Shown here piece by piece: positions 1-12,100 of a stretch of 64,000 nucleotides of DNA; position 1 is the stretch's first letter, and the number at the start of each line of letters is the position of its first letter. Both the position numbers and the translations under genes were made by a program. The stretch is from Ehretia macrophylla (taxonomy: Eukaryota; Streptophyta; Magnoliopsida; Boraginales; Ehretiaceae), in assembly GCA_037974665.1 (NCBI GenBank), contig CM075783.1, positions 12,977,762 through 13,041,761 on the forward strand, written 5' to 3'. The notes below the pieces were generated by a model. The model was not told where the DNA came from and made no database searches. It saw only the letters and a program-made list of their open reading frames with translations.

Positions 1-217
1 CTGAATTTTTTTTTAAAAAGAAATTGTTACATAATCGTTGGGTTTTTCCCAACGACTATGTTAACACCTCACGGCTATATATAGTGTCGTGGGGTACCAA
101 AATCCCTGATCCATTTTTTGTTGCTTTTCACGATACTCACGTCCTAAAAAAAAATTGTCTTTCACGATACGAATCAGGTCATTCATGCGAAAAATATTAT
201 CCAAAAAATCAAGCCAA

Positions 218-610
218 ATGTCTAGAGCATCAACGGCAAGAAGGTCCTCAACTTTTCGGGAAGATATTAATGGAACAATCATTAAGTTCAAAAATAGAAG
301 ATGTTACCGTGGAAACAAAGCAGCTGTTCGAATATCTGAATTAATAGATAATCCATTCAAACTATATTTTTTTTGCTTGAGATCAAGATGCTCATTTTAC
401 ACACTTTGGATACCCGATGAACAAGAGCTATCATTTGAAAACTTTGCAGGGTTCACAAAAGACATCCCACGGAACAACTCATCATCGGCGAGCGACAAAT
501 TAATAGATTTAAATTACAAATTTCTCAAGTTGAACATCATACTCTTTGTAATAGTACTACTTATGATGCTAGTTGTTTATGGCATAATGCAAGTAAACAT
601 GACAATGTAA
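218..610 (+). CDS. GRF-type zinc-finger protein with C-terminal membrane segment, probably element-borne and degraded
   Basis: The frame gives about 130 residues from the ATG at 218; an in-frame ATG at 155 would add 21 residues without family similarity. Residues 28-66 match the GRF zinc finger: a Cys, VRISELIDNP, then KLYFFC and RCSFYTLW. The C-terminus has a hydrophobic stretch (ILFVIVLLMMLVVYGIM) that looks like a membrane helix. This architecture is common among small plant proteins found in many copies near MULE and other transposase genes; its function is unknown. Normally the finger starts C-x-C-G, but here it reads C-Y-R-G, so one zinc ligand seems lost by a TGT to CGT change. It converges on the transposase remnant ending at 1230. 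It could also be an unrelated host gene fragment. Confidence 0.55.
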   Translation: MSRASTARRSSTFREDINGTIIKFKNRRCYRGNKAAVRISELIDNPFKLYFFCLRSRCSFYTLWIPDEQELSFENFAGFTKDIPRNNSSSASDKLIDLNYKFLKLNIILFVIVLLMMLVVYGIMQVNMTM

Positions 611-1229
611 TGTAACTTCTAGGTAGTATTTAATTTGATATGTAGTATTTTACATTTACAAAATGTGCATGTACTTCAACTAACAAGCCTTCTATCATAA
701 TTGGCTATAAGCAAAATGAAAAAAATGAATTAAACTATAACTGGATAACATTCTATACACATTGTGAGTAGTTTAATCCCCCAAAAAGATGTTCAAAAAC
801 TGCCATTTAGGCCAAAAATACTATGCAACAAATGCAAAGAATAGTCTATTGTAAGTCCCGTGAGAAACAAGGACCGTCAAAATGTATACAATGAAGCACA
901 AAATAAGTCCCGTGAGAAACAAGCTAGCACCAACGCCTGCATTATAACCAAATAGGAAATATATAATGTATCAAATGACATAAGAAGCGATTGATAAATT
1001 CATAAATATTTTAGTCATATATAGCAATGTGCAAGGGGGTCTTCAAAGACTCTTGAATAAGTAGTTGCATTATTAATCCCAGGCAATAGCCGAGCACCGT
1101 CTTTAGAGCTGGATAATGTGGGCCGAGAATCTTGAACAGTAGGAACATTTGGGGCAACCTAGTAATGCACTCAAATATTATTTCACTTTGATATAATATG
1201 AGTAATTAGACAAAAAAGGATGCATTAAA
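611..1229. other. Spacer between the two convergent MULE genes
   Basis: No gene is seen. A 21-base motif beginning ATAAGTCCCGTGAGAAACAA occurs nearly unchanged at about 851 and 903, a small direct repeat. The rest is AT-rich and could hold the 3' untranslated regions of the flanking convergent genes. Confidence 0.4.
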
Positions 1230-1482
1230 TTATTGAAGTGTAAAGTAAGAATAGTCATTAACCTCTTCATGTTGTTCTTGGTTTGGCCTCCTTCTTTTTG
1301 TAGTAGGTGTTTCACCTGTTCTACGCAGACAAGTTGTTTTGTTGTGTCCAAGTTCACGACACAATGAACACCTGGCATGTACTGATCTTTGTTGCTTAGA
1401 TGTTGTTGTAATTTCCCCAACTTCTCTTGTCCTTTTAAAATTTGGTCTTCCCCTTTTTCTAAGCTTCTCTGGAGGTTGCCAT
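1230..1482 (-). pseudogene. MULE transposase, C-terminal fragment with CCHC zinc knuckle
   Basis: The minus-strand frame shows a basic KRGRP patch followed by the zinc knuckle CSLCRELGHNKTTC, which fits C-x2-C-x4-H-x4-C. It then has a basic tail to a stop at 1230; a donor-like GAAGAG/GTTAAT lies just before the stop. This is the standard end of plant MuDR-type transposases, after the SWIM finger. The upstream part of the reading frame is cut at 1482, where LTR-like sequence beginning TGTAATACCCCG is inserted. The DDE catalytic core and SWIM domain are not found in the window. Confidence 0.75.
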
Positions 1483-4400
1483 TGTAATACCCCGATCCCT
1501 CATGAGACCAGAGCCCCGATCTTAATACCCCAAAGGCACGAAAAATGAGGGAAACGAACGGAGTTTTTCTTACTCAGAAGAAATAGCCACAAAATAATAT
1601 TCCAACAATCTTAAACAATCACAAGCTTCGTTACATGACTTTCCAAAACTCTAAGGACATTCGAGCTTTACAACTATGACAAGATAAAACATACAAGCAT
1701 GCATTTACTATAAGCCATCGAATACTATGGTTATAACTCCAATTATCATACCACTCTAATATTTTCTATTTAACTTTATTAGTTTTTAAGTCATCAATCA
1801 ACTTAACTTCGTTCAACAAGCATGCAACTAGCAAAGCAACAAAGTAAAGCATTAAAGATATTATAAACTCACTATTATTTATCAAGCCATACAATACTTT
1901 AACTTCCTATTACATTCCTATAAGAGAAGCACGAATACACACAAGATCATAATGTTTCAAAATAGTTTACAAGCCAAGTTAATCAATTAATTTTCATAAA
2001 TTCACATTAGACAGGTATCTAAAGCTAAGCATCCACTCAATGAAACTCTCGAGCCTTCTTCTCCTCAGACTCTGAAGGCGCTGAACCTAAAAATGTTAGA
2101 AACGAGGGTGAGCATACAAAACACGTATGCCCAATAAAGGAGGGAACAAGTATTCAGGGACTTTTCAAAAATGTTTTCATGCAATGCAACAATAAGAAAG
2201 GCACAAGAAATCAATATAAAATAACAACTAAATAGATAATACTTTTCCACATATTGAAAAGGAAACCAAGTAGTAATGCGAGATACATAAGCGATTTATA
2301 ACTAAATAACTCATGTAAAGGAACACAATTACAGTTAACTCTCCTGTGGTAGATCTTTATACCCCAACAAGGTAGTTCAAGCCTCTGGGGTAGAAGATTA
2401 TGCCACAACGAGAGGTTCTAAAAAAGATATATCGTCGATCACGAGCACGAACCACGATTCACGAACCACGACTCACGAACCACAAACCAACAAGAAATAG
2501 TTACGATATCGATAAGCCGGCAAAAACCCCTTATAACTCCCATGAGTGTACTCTGGATGTACCCCGAATCCTAAGTCCCAACTCTCCTAGGTAGGTCCAG
2601 TATGCCCCAACAAGGTGAACCACGCCTCTGAGGTAGTAGATTATGCCCTAGCGAGAATGGGAATAAGGGTCATAGTAGCTGAGCTAGACCGATAGCCCGA
2701 TACTGCCAGAAGTTTCTCGACACTACTATGCCCCAAATGGTTGTGCAACCACAATAACGATAATGAGAAATATAAGTCACAAAATACAAGATTATACTCG
2801 CTGGTATCTATAATTCCAAGGAAAATTGAGTCAATATCCATACGAAGTATACACATATACAAGATAATTTACAAGTATTATAGACAAAATAACAATATAA
2901 GCCAAATAACAATGCACACATGATAGAATCATACTCCAACAAGTTATTCAAGCCACTCAACTCACGAACCTCACTAATAGAATTCACATGATATATAGGA
3001 TAACCATATACAAGACAATTTATAAGCAATATACAAGCATATTCGAGTAAAATAACTACGCCATCCGATTTATAAAATGTCACTAAATAGGCAAATATGC
3101 TATACAAATACATTCAAGACACTTAACTATTCAATTATAAGCCATTTACTAACAACTATTGTAATTTCTTATAAACTAACTTTTCTAGTCCCGTTATAAG
3201 TCCATACTAAACAAAGGCTACGCAAACCCCAGAACACCAATTTTGTCTATCTAAGGACACTTTATGACCCCTTTTTAAGCCAAAAAAAAAATCAAATTTT
3301 CATTACATCTACACATATGCTCTGAAGGCTCCATGGTTACTTTGAACTACGACCCTTCTATCTACATATTCACTCAATGCCATAATTACTCCATAATGAT
3401 TCTCTAACATATTTAAGACTAATTAGAACTTTTAATCTCACCCCGGACCACTGCATCAATAGGTCTCTTATATATTCACAAATAAGACTTCAAAATTCAA
3501 CGTTATCAAAATTCAATAATTTTTAACGTACAACTATTTTAGTAACCCTAGAGTCCATATAAATTATTAAATCAAGTATCGGGTCACTATTTTAAGGGTC
3601 TACATGAATAATAACTCTAAACTTCCTTTAAATTAATTTCTTTGTACATCTAGCAATTACAAGCCAATATAAGCACTAATCTAGGTTCATTAACACCTAA
3701 GATTTCATTAAATAGCATATGATTAAGTTTTAAATCAAGAATTAACAAAAACCCTAAAATGCACTATTTATCATCTTCCTTGTTTGTCTATCTCACATAT
3801 CTATGGCCAAACAACTAAGCAAAGCACAAAGGGATATTCTACTAACTTCAAAAACACCATTAGAAGCAATTTAAACCGATAAACTAAGCATACACATTAA
3901 ATCTAAAAATTTACACAAGTTAGGTTTAAGCTTAAATATGCGTAAAAACATGGTATCCCTCACCTTTCAAGGCTGAATTCTAATGTACAAGCTCAAATTC
4001 ATCAACCAAGGTAGAAAAATTGCTCAACTTTCCTTGTTTTGCTCTCGGCTTCTTCTCTTGCTTCTTCCGATTTTCTTTTCTTTTGCTTAGCTTTGTTCTG
4101 TTCTTTTTTTTTTTGCTCCTAAGTCAACTAAGCTAAGCTAAGCTAATAGTATATCTAATGTTAAGTCAAACATCTAATAGCTTTGATTTGTTTCTTTTGT
4201 TTAAGGTGAACCCGATTCCATTTTTTTTTTTTTTTACTACATTGCTTAATTCTAATCTATTCTATCTAATAGATTAAAAGACTATTAAGCTAGTTAATTA
4301 GGATGAAATGTAATGCTATTTAGAAATTAGGACTAATCGAATTAAAACTAGCCTGGAAAAAATAAAAACACCCAACTCTAACATCTCGGGCATATGATGC

Positions 4401-4640
4401 ACGTAGATAGAACTGAACGAATTCATAAAATAATTCACGTAAGACAATTATGAAATCAGATAAAATAAATTAATTAAAAGAAAATCAACTCTAGGATCGG
4501 GAAGTTTAATTCAATTAAATGTAAATAAATAATAAACACAAGATAATCATTTCTAATTACTCTTTTAAATTTAATTTAAATAATTACAAGTAATATTAAA
4601 AATAATCCAGCTCGTTCGGGTCAGGGTCCGGGCTTCCCAT
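1483..4640 (-). mobile_element. Solo or truncated long LTR in reverse orientation, same family as the 34996-39035 LTR
   Basis: The left end, TGTAATACCCCGATCCCTC, matches the reverse complement of the end of the LTR at 39035 (TGTAGTGTCCCGATCCCTC). Internally, 2600-2720 aligns with the reverse complement of about 38170-38290, sharing GGTGAACCACGCCTCTG and GCGAGAA-GGGAATA. The CCCTCACCTT leader with the pyrimidine-rich stretch near 3960-4090 aligns with 35400-35520. The right boundary is uncertain: GGTCAGGGTCCGGGCTTCCCA near 4640 resembles the start of the sister LTR, but no target duplication is visible. No coding sequence of a retrotransposon interior is present. Confidence 0.6.
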
Positions 4641-4895
4641 TCGAATAGTAAAATAAATTAATTTTAAGGTATGTAAAATAATTTTAAATATTTAGAATAA
4701 TAAAGTAAGTGCCTCGGGTAAAACATATTATTTGAATAAAAAAAATAACTATTAATGCCCAAAAATAAGTGTATACTGAGTGAAAAAAATATGAATTCGG
4801 TAAAATAAAATACTTTAATTTTTAACCCAGATTCAGGACTCATTTTAAAATGATAAAAATAAGTCTATTAAGTATTAGGGACAATCCCGTATAAA
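4641..4895. other. AT-rich spacer between LTR and transposase fragment
   Basis: The MULE reading frame stops matching the family just before this stretch, after NPLVCVK at about 4905-4925. The sequence that follows is AT-rich with a GGGACAATCCCG motif and looks like retroelement regulatory DNA. No gene is supported. Confidence 0.35.
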
Positions 4896-6010
4896 TACAT
4901 GAATATTTCACACAAACTAAAGGATTACTTTGCATGATAACTTTGGCATACGTCGGCAACAAAGCATAACTTTCGTTCCAATCCCCCAAAACTAAATTTA
5001 CCGCCTTCTTCTTTGCTCTAGACAATTTTCTTCTCGAAACTCGGACTCCAAATCGGCTTTGTAGATTTATGGCATCTCATCTGCCGATTTGTTGATGTTG
5101 TATTTAAACTCTTCGAGGAATTCATTAGCAATCCATTTTGATGATGCCCCAATACCTTTCAAATCTTTCAAACATTTATGATCTTCACTAATTGACTTGA
5201 TTTTAAATGTCTTATTATCAACATAAGTTGACGCATGAATCCTTCATTTGCACCCTTCATTGCTACACTTAACTGCGAAAATCTTGATTTATCATTTTTT
5301 ATTTTGCACATCTTAAAACCAACTTGAACAGCATATTGTTTCACTATCCTCCGAAAATGAAATACATCATCAAATAATAAACCTGGGTGAAGCTTTACAA
5401 CTTCCTGTCCTTGTGCATCAAATTTCATCTTAAAATATACTCCTTCCATCTTTTCACTCAATTTAGTCATTTGTCTATCAATTGAACGACTATCCACACT
5501 TGAATCAGACATCACGCGCTCACAATTTTCATCATTCTCGGATCCCAAGTTAAACAACTCATCTTCACTATCAATTGAATTCATAACATCATTCGGTTTA
5601 TTTTCAAATGAATCACTATAATCACTTCAACAAAAAAATTCACCCCCATCACTCCTATCATCATCAAGATTTTCTATTTGGATTGAAAGATGTTCATTTA
5701 CAAGTGATTGATCAACCACTTGTTCCTGGTTAACAACTTGAGTTACTTGGGATTCTTGTTCTTGGTTAACAACTTGAGTTAGTTGGGTTATCTGTGAACT
5801 GCATGCATTCATCATATTATTTACATGCTCATTTCCTTCATCTTGACAAAGATACCACCCAATAACTGTTTGCACATCTTCATCATTCTTTATTTCCAAT
5901 TTCTCATATGTACATAGACGCATAGCCTCAAAATATATCAATTGACCCAACCATTCTCTACCCTTTGACATGCATATATCATTCAACATATCACCACAAA
6001 AAATACCCAT
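4896..6010 (-). pseudogene. MULE transposase, N-terminal DNA-binding half (broken)
   Basis: On the minus strand an acidic, Gln/Val-rich N-terminal section is followed by KLHPGLLFDDVFHFRRIVKQ, the typical MuDR-family start of the DNA-binding domain. The zinc finger follows as C-x4-C, then RIHAS, then HKC near 5170-5290. After it comes FLEEFKYNI and a final matching block (LGDWNESYALLPTYAKVIMQ) at 4905-4990. Defects seen: a frame break and stop between 5627 and 5584, a TGG to TGA stop in the conserved C-K-W-R-I-H motif, and another TAA before the last block. The catalytic DDE region that should follow is absent. Confidence 0.75.
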
Positions 6011-6552
6011 TGGACTCTAAGTTTGGAACAATACTTGTTTCACCGCGATAGTGAACATTGAAAGCGAACAACATTTTTGAAAACTACTAAAAGAATATAC
6101 ATATCATTACAACACAAAATTAATCTCTAAAACAAAACGACCATAATATATAACATTACATTCGGGACGCAAAGATATTACACATCTAACATAATTAACA
6201 CATGATATTCGAACCAAATATTACACATCTAATATTATTTGAAAAATCTGAAATCTATAATATTACATTCGGGATGCAAAGATGGCCGAAGCAAAAATAT
6301 ACCCACACTAAATATACTCGATAAACCACCATAATAATACATGAAAAAAGGTTTAGTCTAATAATGTACAAACTAAAACCCCAAGCAAATTATCTCATCA
6401 AAACAATAACCCTAAGAGTTTAGAAAGAAATTAATCTAACACAAATAAATAACATGCAAAGCTCAAATATAACATAATCTTACACAAAATGTCTAAATTA
6501 GCCAACAAAGTAACATAAGTTTTGGTTTTGTGTTGTTTTCGCGCATAATGGA
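6011..6552. other. MULE 5' region, no gene
   Basis: This is AT-rich sequence upstream of the transposase start. The phrase CATTCGGGATGCAAAGATGG near 6265 returns, with small changes, as the start of the two tandem units that follow, so the region shares ancestry with them. Confidence 0.35.
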
Positions 6553-6832
6553 CGATCGGGATACAAAGATGGCTTCAAGGTGAGTTATTGTGTTGCTTTG
6601 TTTTTTTTTTAACCTACAATTTCTAATATGTTGTGCTTGTGTGTGTGTGGGGGTGTGTGTGTGTATGTATGTCAAAGGAAGATGATGAAAGAGAGAGGAA
6701 CGATCGGGATGCAAAGATGGCTTCAAGGTGAGTTGCTTTGTTTTTTTTTTTTTTGACCTACATTTTCTAATTTGTTGTACTTGTGTGTGTGTGTATGTAT
6801 GTCGAAGGAAGATGATGAAAGAGAGAGGTTGA
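6553..6832. repeat. Two tandem copies of a 148-base unit
   Basis: CGATCGGGAT(A/G)CAAAGATGG starts both units, at 6553 and 6701. Each unit continues through a T-run, a (GT)n tract with GTATGTATGTC and AAGGAAGATGATGAAAGAGA. The units differ mainly in T-run and GT-tract lengths. They sit just inside the MULE terminal region and may hold its promoter. Confidence 0.8.
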
Positions 6833-6879
6833 GTGTAAAGCAAACCAAAGAAGAAAAAAAAATTTGAAAGGGTCATGAC

Positions 6880-7101
6880 CCTTTTGGTAGTGCCGATGTG
6901 GCACTACCCTATCCAACCATGCTTTAAAATTTGATTTCTTCTTTTTTTTTCATAAAGGGCAAAATATCTATTTTGCCCTTAAACCAGTTAACTTTAACGA
7001 AGGACAATTTAACAGAGGGACGAAATGTGTATTTTTTTAAAATACAGGGACTTGTTTAGTCTTTACGCTAAACTTCAGAGACTAAATTGGCTTTTTCCCG
7101 T
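6880..7101 (-). repeat. Putative MULE terminal inverted repeat region
   Basis: Read on the minus strand this begins GGGAAAAAGCCAATTTAGTC and contains phrases typical of MULE ends in plants: short tracts about resumption of TTAGTC and CCCTCTGTTAAATTGTCC. It also has a short inverted repeat, GGGTCATGACCC (6871-6882), and GGGCAAAATA/TTTTGCCC near 6957-6980. The partner end lies outside the window, so the assignment rests on sequence character and position. Confidence 0.45.
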
Positions 7102-7790
7102 TTTTATTTTTTTCCCATCTAACCAAGAAGGAAGCATAACACTGTTGAGCAGTCTCAACGTCCTAAAATAACAGCAAACACTATATTTGAATCCTCTTAT
7201 GTCATTAACGTTGTGACACAAATTCAAGTCCTCCAAACAAATAACATACCATTCTCCCCATTTCTTCTCAAGAGCAAAGATGGATATGTTTTTAATTTTA
7301 CTTCTTTGGGTAAGGAATCAGCACATTGACGGTTCATGCTTGCACTTTTGAAACTTTCGATATTTTCAAATCGGACCAACAACATTAATAATGTCGATAC
7401 ACACAAAAGAATGAAAGAGATACATGACGAAAGATCTACGTGAAAGGGCCAAAGACTCAAGGTTGAAGTGGACACAAATAATATTGTGAGAATATGTTAA
7501 CTATAAAAAAAAAAGAAATAAAAAATAAAAAATATGCTTGTGAAAGCTATCAATATCAGTATTTTCTAAGATCTAAAAAGAAAAAAAGAAATCACAAATA
7601 TAGAGAGACGATGTTATGAACTTATAAATAAAAATAAAAACATGCCTTAGAAATAAATCTGACAGATCTTGTGGTGAGATTGTAAAGTAAGAGCAAAGAG
7701 TAATGTAAAATGTTTTTTTTCTCCCTTGTGCAAAGAGTGGTGTAAGTTAACACCCATTGCAACTACATTTTTTCATTGAGTAAAAAATAT
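7102..7790. other. Non-coding, nothing recognised
   Basis: No gene, repeat or conserved frame could be supported. A phrase like GCAAAGAGT(A/G)(A/G)TGTAA appears twice near 7692 and 7730, possibly the ends of a small foldback remnant. Confidence 0.3.
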
Positions 7791-7793
7791 TTT

Positions 7794-8940
7794 TTAATTA
7801 ACCAAATTTTTCGTGTTACCAAATACCGAAATATGGAGCCAAAGCACTTTCACCTTCCATCTCCTTATTCTAACTTCAATTTTGAACCAGTTCATCAAAC
7901 AAGAAGCTTTCTTTCGACCTCTTGAATAATGGAACACCAAAATATCTTGATGGAAAGAAATGCCTTCGAGAGCCCATGACAACAGATGCAAATGTTAAGC
8001 TTGCAATTGAATTTTTTTTTGGCAAGAAAAAACCGCTTTTCAACATATTTGCAGGCTACATATTCTTACAAGAAGTCCATAGATGAATAATGATTAAAAA
8101 ATTCTTCCAACCACAAATGCTCTGGTTTTCAGAAATTATTTCTGGTAAATGCTTAACTAGCTTAGCCACTAGCAACTACAAAATATTTTTATTGTGGGGT
8201 GCACACAGGCTAATGTGCCTGAAAACATTACAACTGGCTAGATTTTCCTTCTTTGGAATTAAGACAATCGATATCAAAGTGATTACTAAGGATTCACCTA
8301 ATTTTCCTGGGATTGTAATTCACTCGATCAGAGCACTGCCCTATCAAGGTGAAAGCTGTGAGTGATCGGCTAGCTTTTTCAGTCGAGAAACTAAGAATCA
8401 ATTGAATGTCTGTCTATCCATAAACATTTATTCTATCTGTATATCTAGAGAATCTCTATACATATAAAACTATCTTATGGCATGATATGATCGCCTAACC
8501 ACAGTATACACCCACTGCATGAGTGAAATATTGTCCGACTTGAAATTTACATCTGACCCTAAGTTCGGGACAAATCTAATTTCCAAATCAATAAGAATTT
8601 TGGTGGCATCGATCCGCTGGACTCAAGGAGGCAATTCTCCAATTTTTTTAGGGTCGATTGACATGTGATCGATAAGCAGAAATATCAATTTCAAAATACC
8701 ACCTACATCACGACGGCCAAAGAGTCAAATATGTTAGTAGGAAAAAGTCAAATGTGGCTTGCTACAAACTGGGCTCAGGTACTGCAGTTAGCCATCCATT
8801 AACAGCTGATAAAAATCCACACAAATAATATTCTAGCATATCCTGATAAAAATTTCGAACTAAATCCATCAGGCCCTGCAACTGAACAAGGCTCAATTTC
8901 AAACACCACATTCTTCGATTCCTCCGACGATGGTCCTTCA
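7794..8940 (-). pseudogene. L1-type LINE reverse transcriptase, heavily decayed
   Basis: Three minus-strand blocks appear in the correct order for a plant L1 reverse transcriptase. At 8830-8939 the frame gives EESKNVVFEIEPCSVAGPDG, the conserved AGPDG region. At 8060-8272 it gives LIPKKEN, RHISLC and then KHLPEIISENQS. At 7794-7991 it gives FHYSRGRKKAS, corresponding to the LGVP-x-GRKK region. Stops and frame changes separate them. The FADD catalytic segment expected between the last two blocks is missing. About 450 extra bases lie between the first two blocks. The fragment lies just downstream of the ankyrin gene's stop, in the same orientation. Confidence 0.7.
8290..8765. other. Unassigned insert inside the LINE remnant
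   Basis: The AGPDG and LIPK blocks of an L1 are normally about 60 codons apart, but here they are about 600 bases apart. The extra sequence has no coding signal that I recognise. No clear terminal repeats or target duplication could be defined. Confidence 0.3.
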
Positions 8941-9184
8941 TATAAACAACAAAATGCATATATATTGTGATATTACAGATGCCAAGATCAATAATAAAGA
9001 GGACAAAAACCAAAGGTACAAAGACATGAGATAGAAATTAGATTGACCATGGAGCATAAAGTGAAAATGCCTAGAACAGACATGAACTAGTACATAAAAT
9101 AGTACATGAAATAGTAAATCAAGAACGGAACAAAGGTTTGAAACAAGTGACCTCCAAAAAAGTTAACACCACAAATAAAACCAA

Positions 9185-12100
9185 TCATGCATGTCTTAAT
9201 GCCCTTGTGAATGCCCACCGAAAGAGCTTATGAAACTCCAAATTCTGCACTTCAATTTTCTTCGCACAAGTCATAGGCTCAAAATTCATGGTGGTTTTTG
9301 CAATAGGTAAAGCATGGTACATTCGAGACCCAGAGACAGAAATTCTACTGGATGAAGTTGATCTACAAATAGAAGCTCTACCCGAAGCTGACAAAACTTG
9401 ACTGTCTGATCGCTTTTTTAATGGCTGAAATGAAAAGATAGTGCATCTTAAACGATCTTAATCCAAATAATGTCTAGAGAAACATTACAAATCAGGTTTA
9501 CAAAAATTGTAGCTCATCATATCATCAATGCCACCAAAAGGCCTACTAGAAGAATTTAAGTACAACAACCTGAAACTGCCATGAACTGCACCCTGCACCC
9601 TGCACGCCCCAGTTTTCTCCCCTCCCAAACCACCCCTCCCCCCTCCAAAAAAAGTTAATAATAAATAAAAGCACAAGCACACACCCCTCTCCTGAAACAA
9701 GAGAGGGATCAGTCCTACCAATTGCAAGAAAACAGGAAGATGCAATCACACAATAACAGGTGATACAAAACGCACATCCAACAAAACATGCATGCTTGTT
9801 TATCTCATCTCTTGATCACGCCGAACCTACATTCACCCTTTTTTTTTTTGGTAACATCAAATGAAGCTTAGCAAAGATATGATACCTGCAAAACTACCTA
9901 TGCAATTAAACATAAAACGTGTTAATTTGGGACCTTTGTTACATACTTTGTATGACTTAGCAGGGTCGTCGAAGGCTTTCCACTGCATGTAAGGCAGCCC
10001 ATCTTTTAGAAATTCACCTGGTTATGCTACGGAAGTTAGAGAAATTTTCTTCCAACCCATAAAATCAAACAACAAAAAATCAGGGAATTACCTATATACT
10101 TTTGATACCATATGTCATGAGCCACTTGCCTTTTTTTTTTGTACAACCAACATACAAATGACAAAGAAGTAAATTAACATCATTAGTTCAGATGTCACCA
10201 AATAGTAACCCTCCACAGTATTATGATAAAGACAACACTTTCAAAAAAAATAAAAGTAAATAAATAAAGATAAAGAAGACATCAGTAGCCAATTGTGAGT
10301 GCAAATGAATTAAACTTTTGGCAAAAAATTCTACTCTCGACTTGTGAACAATCTCTACTTGACTAAAAATGTTTGAATCCCAATATAGAAATTGTGGAGC
10401 CAACATCACACGGATATAGCATCCCATTAATAAATATTTGTATAAATGATATTTGTATCTAGCTCATCAAAGTATGTTTGATCTTTTCCAACTTTAGCGG
10501 CAAACATTACACTCTTTATTTTATACAAGTCCATATAAATACTCACTTCCCTTCACCAAAATAAGATCAAACTGTGAAGTCAAGTCAAGCATGAACTATA
10601 ATCTTTCATTTTAGATGTGAGCTTTGAAAACAATATATTTGATCTGAGAGAGGCAACACAGCAAAAGCTTCTATTTCAAACCTTTTATTTGATTTGAAGG
10701 AGGCATGTTCAAAAAAGTGTATATTTGATTTGAAAGAGGCAAGCTTAGAAAACTGTATATTTGATACAATGATCTTATTTGCACCCACAATTGTGGATCA
10801 AAGAAAGTTGAAATGGAACATGACTGAGGAAGACAATCCAAACCTCTGAATATCTTCGAAGGTATCACATCCGACATCAAATCCTCCTTCCTCAAAGATC
10901 CAAGCAACTTCTTTGGCCAATTTCTCAAAAGAGTACTGTGAGCAAAAAGAACAATCTTAACAAATATGAATTTCTTTATAAATAAAAAGAAAGAATGCCC
11001 AAGAACTATAAAAAAAGAAAAAAAGAGAGAGAAAAAAAAAAGGACCTATCATGGTAATACATAGTTTCAAGAGAAGGACAAGGAAAATAAATATGTGAGA
11101 AGAAACCTAACATATTTATATAATCCAATAACCACAAAACACAGATATCTAAAAGGGACGAGTATGTACTTTTGTTTGCTCTAGCTGAAGATACTTGGCG
11201 AGTTGTTCACCAATCCTTTCAAATATTTCAACTAATTGCAACATTTCCACCAACCAAGCCTTTTTTTTTTGCCGTTGTTGCACCTCTTTTTTGTTACCAA
11301 GGTCATACATGGACCTTACGTCAAGCACACTCAAGGATGCAATCTCAGCCAAGAGAAAAGGACGAATTCTTGCCATTTCACCAAAATTATCTTCTAGAGG
11401 CAAAGGTGTAGTCAGTACTTTTTCATGGGCTACCATCAGTAATGTAGCTAACTCAACTACCTTTCCTTCCTTTGCATAATAATAAATTTCTTTTCCAATC
11501 TCATTGGTCTTTTGTGCAAGCAACCTCACAGTCTCCAAACACAGTCTCAAATGTGGAGCACAAAGTCTAAACACCAGCTTAAAGACAGAGTGGGTTCCAT
11601 TCCAATTCCAATCAATGATGCCTTCGCCTTTCCTGTCATAAAAATGCATATAAGAAAAGTTGCAACACTATCTATGTATGAAAGAAAATTATCTGCATGG
11701 TCCATGCTAAGGTTAGAAGCATTGATACCTTATTGTATCAAGTGCAACATCCAGCGGCAGCTGCATCCCTTCCATACCAATTGGCGTACAGTCACATCTA
11801 AGGTCTGCTTCAGCTCCATTGTGTTCAAGAAATAACTTAGTGAGCTCAGGGCATTCAAATGCAGCTGCAGAATGTAGTGCAGGAAGTCCTTCAAAACATA
11901 AAGCTGCATTGTAATCTAATATTGGACCAGTTTCTCCATTTATCACTGCAGTTGCACATTTTGCAGAATCGTATTTAAAGAACTTGATACCAATCTGGTC
12001 TAGTATACTTGGATCTGCGCCCGAAAATTTTATTTTCTTGACTAATCTTTCCTTATCGTCTTGTGCAAGGATGAAGTCGAAGATATTTTCATTAGGTTGA

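Larger units (their letters stand above)
1..7101 (-). mobile_element. Decayed MULE (Mutator-like) element, probably running off the left edge
   Basis: Minus-strand pieces of a MULE transposase lie at 4896-6010 (N-terminal part) and 1230-1482 (C-terminal zinc knuckle). A convergent GRF-type gene lies at 218-610. The right end near 7101 reads, on the minus strand, GGGAAAAAGCCAATTTAGTC, like the G-rich start of plant MULE terminal repeats. The left end is not in the window, so no target duplication can be tested. The catalytic middle of the transposase is missing and its place is taken by retrotransposon LTR sequence. The element is therefore non-functional. Confidence 0.55.

Noticed and set aside
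9485..9749. Two minus-strand frames between ankyrin exons 10 and 11
   Set aside because: They fall in the intron, contain C/T-rich low-complexity sequence and break the otherwise perfect exon phases.
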